DNA of 9,183 nucleotides from an uncultured Clostridium sp. (GTDB lineage Bacteria > Bacillota > Clostridia > Lachnospirales > Lachnospiraceae). Location: contig URUX01000098.1 in assembly GCA_900551135.1 (NCBI GenBank), positions 1-9,183 of the forward strand, given 5' to 3'. The notes under the pieces are model-generated. The model was not told the DNA's origin and made no database searches. It saw nothing but the letters and a program-made list of their open reading frames with translations. Made by a program: the position numbers and the translations under genes. Below, in pieces: positions 6,173 to 9,183 of the stretch (positions within the stretch are counted from its first letter, which is position 1; the number at the start of each line of letters is the position of its first letter).

Positions 6173-6946
6173 TTATTCCCAGATTTTCCAAGGCGCTTTT
6201 CCAGACTGCCACATAGCCTCCAGCTGGGTTTTATCTCTCTGCGTATCCATACATTTCCAGAATCCTTCGTGATGGTACGCCATCAGTTCTCCATCTCTGG
6301 CCAGATTTTCAAGCGGCTCTTTTTCCAGCACAGTCGTATCATCTTTTAAATAGTCAAACACGCCGGAATTAAATACCATAAATCCACCGTTAATGAGTGC
6401 GCCGTCATTGTCATTTTTTTCCCGGAAAGCCTGAACCTGTCCTTCGCTGTTTAAGTCCAGAACGCCAAATTTCTGACCAACATTAACGCTGGTAAGAGTG
6501 GCAATTTTCCCATGGCTCTCATGGAACTTCACCAGTGCATTTAGATCTACATCTGCTACTCCGTCTCCATAAGTCAGCATAAACGGCTCATCGCCCACAT
6601 AGGGACGGATTCGCTTTACTCTGCCTCCAGTCATGGTATTCAGACCGGTATCCACCAGCGTTACCTTCCATGGCTCTGAATAATTATTATGGACTTCCAT
6701 CTGATTATTTGCCAGGTCAAAGGTTACATCCGAGGTATGAAGGAAATAATCTGCAAAAAATTCCTTAACTACATACTGCTTATAACCCAGGCAAATCACA
6801 AACTCGTGAAATCCGAACTGGGAGTAGTATTTCATAATATGCCACAAAATCGGCTTTTCTCCGATCTCAATCATTGGCTTTGGCTTTAAATGGCTCTCTT
6901 CGCTGATTCTTGTGCCGAAGCCGCCGGCTAACAATACAACTTTCAC
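6173..6946 (-). CDS. rfbF: Glucose-1-phosphate cytidylyltransferase
   Basis: A 257-residue nucleotidyltransferase, the usual length of RfbF. It joins CTP and glucose-1-phosphate to give CDP-glucose, the first step toward CDP-dideoxyhexoses. It shows the N-terminal LAGGFGTR signature at 6-13, the KPKPMIEIG segment at 22-30 with the catalytic Lys region, CLGYKQYVVKEFF, and the YGDGVADVD metal-site strand near the middle. HEGFWKCMDTQRDK near the C-terminus is characteristic of this family. The start codon is GTG at 6946, supported by AGGAGG (6954-6959) seven bases upstream and by the immediate start of the MKVVLLAGG core. Only two bases separate it from the stop of the preceding membrane-protein gene, so translation is probably coupled. 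Confidence 0.96.
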   Translation of the reverse strand: MKVVLLAGGFGTRISEESHLKPKPMIEIGEKPILWHIMKYYSQFGFHEFVICLGYKQYVVKEFFADYFLHTSDVTFDLANNQMEVHNNYSEPWKVTLVDTGLNTMTGGRVKRIRPYVGDEPFMLTYGDGVADVDLNALVKFHESHGKIATLTSVNVGQKFGVLDLNSEGQVQAFREKNDNDGALINGGFMVFNSGVFDYLKDDTTVLEKEPLENLARDGELMAYHHEGFWKCMDTQRDKTQLEAMWQSGKAPWKIWE

Positions 6947-6948
6947 GT

Positions 6949-8391
6949 TTATTCCTCCTTACGACCGTATACGTTCCATTGATTTGTCTCTAAAATCTGC
7001 AGGGCCTTCCTGATTTTTTCAGGGCCCTTTCTATATTCAAAAATGTCCTCTAACTCGTTATCACTATACTCCTGATAATTCAGCGCTGCTGCAATCTTTT
7101 CTTCATACCGTTCTTTCCGATAAGGAGCTTTTACCAGTTCATCTGCAGTTGTGGCCAGATTGCCGCACAGAATCATTCCTGTAAAAATCAAAGCGCACAC
7201 CGCTGCCGCTGAATGGCATCTTCCCCGTTTCCCCCTTCGTCTCCGGCTTTCTCCTTCCAGCTTCCAGGCTATGGCTGCTGTCAGGACGATTCCAATGATT
7301 CCCATCTGAAACTGGACTGCATACCGGGAACTCATACCATAATTTTCCTGGCTTAGAAAGATCCATCTGGAAATCAAAATCAGCACATGGCTGCATCCGC
7401 CAGATAAAATAAGCAGAAGCGGAAACAGCGTCTTCTCATAAATCCGGTATTTCAAATTAAGCCATAATCCCAATACATAACCACCCATGACCGCCAGTCC
7501 TATCAGTATCATCATAAGATTAGACAGGTGAAGACGGTTCTGCATAGTTTCACCACCTAAAAACATGGATGCAAAAGACTTAATAAAGAACGCAGGGAAG
7601 AACCCGGGATTCTGTCTCAAAGCCTCAGCCAGCGTTAGGTCAGTAGCTCCTGCATGTTCTTCTACCGTACAGGCATTGCTGATTAAATAGATTCCCAGAG
7701 GAATTAAAATACACAAAAGCCACAGACCATACTGTTTCAGTTCCTTTTTATCTCCCTGAACCATTCCGCTCCAAATACATAAAAAACCGTAAACCACAAT
7801 CATAACACCAGAATATACTGCACAGTACTGTCCGGCAATTCCCAGGGTTATGATAAATGGAAATATTACCAGCATTGCCCGATCCCATGGTTTTTCTGTC
7901 TTTTGTGCCGGACGGATGCCGGGTCTTCCACTTTGCCAGACCCGATCCAAAATCAGATAATACTCATAAAAGCATGCAAAGGCCAGAAAATGGGCCCATC
8001 CGCTTCCATTAACCAGCATTTCCCATTTATTCAGGCTGAACATCAGAAGGCTGACTGCCGCCAGCGTAATGAGTCCCAGATTCTCCTTTTTTACGTATAA
8101 TGCCACTATACCTGCTGCCAGCGCCAGACCCAGGATTCCCAGAACCTGATCAAAACGGACGCTGAATCCAAACAGGGCCACATTGATTCCCCTGCTCAAA
8201 AAATTAATGGGGATTCTGGTAAAAATATCTGCCACAAAAAATTTATCCGGATTCCACACATCCGGCAGATAGGAATTAATCAGCCGGATATAATCGGAAT
8301 ATACCACATCACTGGCAGCAGAGCAGACATACCACAGGCAAAATAAAGCGCCTAGTACAGGAAACAGAATGTATCCGTAAGACCGTTTCAT
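6949..8391 (-). CDS. Multi-spanning membrane protein, possible GT-C-like glycosyltransferase
   Basis: A 480-residue integral membrane protein that I do not recognise as a named family. Hydrophobic helices appear at about residues 7-24, 82-100, 105-120, 131-148, 171-206, 222-239, 290-312, 321-341, 361-377 and 396-413. A polar segment after the first helix carries SDVVYSDYIRLINSYLPD; acidic residues in the first outer loop are typical of GT-C enzymes, but this alone is weak proof. A basic stretch (ESRRRRGKRGR, 381-391) lies between the last two helices, and a C-terminal soluble tail of about 65 residues ends in WNVYGRKEE. Placed before rfbF and with a GtrB-like enzyme downstream, it could transfer a lipid-linked sugar outside the membrane, or be a polymerase. 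Its ATG has AGGAGG (8404-8409), twelve bases away, a longer spacing than its neighbours have. Confidence 0.8.
   Translation of the reverse strand: MKRSYGYILFPVLGALFCLWYVCSAASDVVYSDYIRLINSYLPDVWNPDKFFVADIFTRIPINFLSRGINVALFGFSVRFDQVLGILGLALAAGIVALYVKKENLGLITLAAVSLLMFSLNKWEMLVNGSGWAHFLAFACFYEYYLILDRVWQSGRPGIRPAQKTEKPWDRAMLVIFPFIITLGIAGQYCAVYSGVMIVVYGFLCIWSGMVQGDKKELKQYGLWLLCILIPLGIYLISNACTVEEHAGATDLTLAEALRQNPGFFPAFFIKSFASMFLGGETMQNRLHLSNLMMILIGLAVMGGYVLGLWLNLKYRIYEKTLFPLLLILSGGCSHVLILISRWIFLSQENYGMSSRYAVQFQMGIIGIVLTAAIAWKLEGESRRRRGKRGRCHSAAAVCALIFTGMILCGNLATTADELVKAPYRKERYEEKIAAALNYQEYSDNELEDIFEYRKGPEKIRKALQILETNQWNVYGRKEE
6954..6959 (-). promoter_or_regulatory. Ribosome binding site of rfbF (GTG start)
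   Basis: AGGAGG on the minus strand, overlapping the last codons of the upstream membrane-protein gene and seven bases before the GTG. It supports the unusual start codon. Confidence 0.75.
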
Positions 8392-8460
8392 TATATCGTA
8401 AATCCTCCTATTTGTAAAACTCTAAACTCAGTCATTCAACCCAAATGGATGCTGTCATAA

Positions 8461-9183
8461 CTAGTCTGCCGTAATCTCCATAATAACAGCCAGCCTGTCC
8501 TCTCCCCGCTGTTCCTGGGCATTCTGCATATAAAAGTTATGATGGAATTCCAATTCTACAATCTGATAAGGCTCTGCCTCAATATCCTGATAATACATAC
8601 TTTCTGTTACAGGAATCTGCGCCTCCAGTTCTCCGTCCTTATAAATGGCCGTAGTTTCTCCCCCGTTTAAAATGCCCGGGAACATGAATTTCAGATGAAT
8701 CATGCCTTCCTTTCCAGCCATTACCCGGATTTTTGCATTTTCATCCATCCAACCGTCCCGATAATAGCCGCTTGTAATTTCGCACTTTAAATTGCGGGCA
8801 ATATCCGTAATATCCTGAAAACGATTGTGCTCTGGCTCTTCCCGTAAAATCAGCATCTGATCCGTTACCTGGCCTACTTCCAGCAGACTGTCCGCAAATA
8901 TTACATTTGTGCCTTCTGCTTTGCGTTCCCTGTCAAAGACTTTAAAAAAGGTATCTGCAGTAAACCGGCTCATTTCGTAGGAATCCCCTATAATATAAAT
9001 GGTTTTTCCAAAAATTTCATCCCCATACTTTTCATAGGTTTCTTCTGCCAGAGAATTATACCGAAGCTGGTTGGGCCAAAAATAAAGATTCGGGTACTGC
9101 TGCCGGTAAAAGCATTCTACCGGAAACATCAAAACCAGATACAGCAAAAAACCTCCGGCATAAACGCCGCTTCGGAACATCCT
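8461..9183 (-). CDS. Membrane-anchored protein with C-terminal soluble domain, 5' truncated by the window
   Basis: The frame is open to the right edge. An ATG at 9180 is possible (239 residues), but it is preceded directly by AGG with no spacer, so the gene more likely continues upstream as a larger protein. What is visible is one hydrophobic helix (GVYAGGFLLYLVLMFPVECF) and then about 215 soluble residues, probably extracytoplasmic. The later part, with SGYYRDGWMDENAKIRV, GMIHLKFMFPG and TAIYKDGELEAQIPV, has the strand-rich look of a beta-sandwich of the kind found at the C-terminus of Gram-positive surface-glycan membrane enzymes. That link is from memory of similar proteins and is unverified. 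It would fit the end of a membrane glycosyltransferase. It precedes the 480-residue membrane-protein gene by 69 bases, which hold no visible hairpin. Confidence 0.65.
   Translation of the reverse strand, partial: RMFRSGVYAGGFLLYLVLMFPVECFYRQQYPNLYFWPNQLRYNSLAEETYEKYGDEIFGKTIYIIGDSYEMSRFTADTFFKVFDRERKAEGTNVIFADSLLEVGQVTDQMLILREEPEHNRFQDITDIARNLKCEITSGYYRDGWMDENAKIRVMAGKEGMIHLKFMFPGILNGGETTAIYKDGELEAQIPVTESMYYQDIEAEPYQIVELEFHHNFYMQNAQEQRGEDRLAVIMEITAD

Noticed and set aside
8392..8460. Sixty-nine-base gap between the two membrane-protein genes as a possible promoter or attenuator
   Set aside because: No hairpin, no convincing -35/-10 pair and no T-run were seen; it appears to be a simple intra-operon spacer with one ribosome binding site.
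8980..9010. IIGDSYEMSR segment, resembling block I (GDS) of SGNH/GDSL hydrolases
   Set aside because: No GxND block and no C-terminal DxxH are seen in the remaining sequence, and the soluble region looks too short and strand-rich for that fold. The match is probably chance.
1..9183. CRISPR arrays, tRNA or rRNA genes, insertion sequences, prophage attachment sites
   Set aside because: No regularly spaced repeats, no RNA-gene signatures, no transposase or integrase frames and no direct repeats flanking a module were found by eye on either strand.

Overview
The window looks like a chromosomal piece of a low-to-mid GC Gram-positive, most likely a Clostridia/Lachnospiraceae-type gut anaerobe. The grounds are strong AGGAGG-type ribosome binding sites, a Firmicutes-style -10 box, AT-rich spacers, a LicD protein, an HPr-like protein and an RpiR-type regulator. 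The family-level assignment is inference from gene style, not from a marker gene.

Left edge (1-1500): the 3' end of an M24 metallopeptidase-like gene on the + strand converges on an RpiR-family regulator gene on the - strand. A strong bidirectional hairpin terminator sits between them (532-578). A second, long imperfect hairpin (1431-1478) separates the regulator from the next gene.

Middle-left (1500-1900): a small, probably monocistronic gene encodes an HPr-fold protein that appears to have lost both classical phosphorylation sites. It has its own plausible promoter with a perfect TATAAT.

Right four-fifths (1898-9183, all - strand, transcribed right to left): the end of a cell-surface polysaccharide operon. 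In transcription order it holds a membrane-anchored protein cut by the window edge, a 480-residue multi-spanning membrane protein of unknown but probably glycan-related function, rfbF, rfbG, rfbH, a LicD-family phosphotransferase-like gene and a GtrB/DPM1-like family 2 glycosyltransferase. Genes are packed with spacers from a short overlap to about 70 nt, and most have their own good ribosome binding site.

How they work together: RfbF makes CDP-glucose, RfbG makes CDP-4-keto-6-deoxyglucose and RfbH removes the 3-hydroxyl, giving the CDP-4-keto-3,6-dideoxyhexose branch known from Salmonella and Yersinia O-antigens. The RfbH partner reductase (RfbI/AscD/DdhD type) and the final 4-keto reductase or epimerase are not in the window, so the end sugar cannot be named. 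The GT2 enzyme probably loads a sugar on a lipid phosphate carrier. The 480-residue membrane protein is a candidate for using such a lipid-linked donor outside the membrane. LicD suggests a phospho-linked substituent on the glycan. The most unusual items are the dideoxyhexose module in a Gram-positive LicD context, the degenerate HPr-like protein, and the two poorly known membrane proteins at the right edge.
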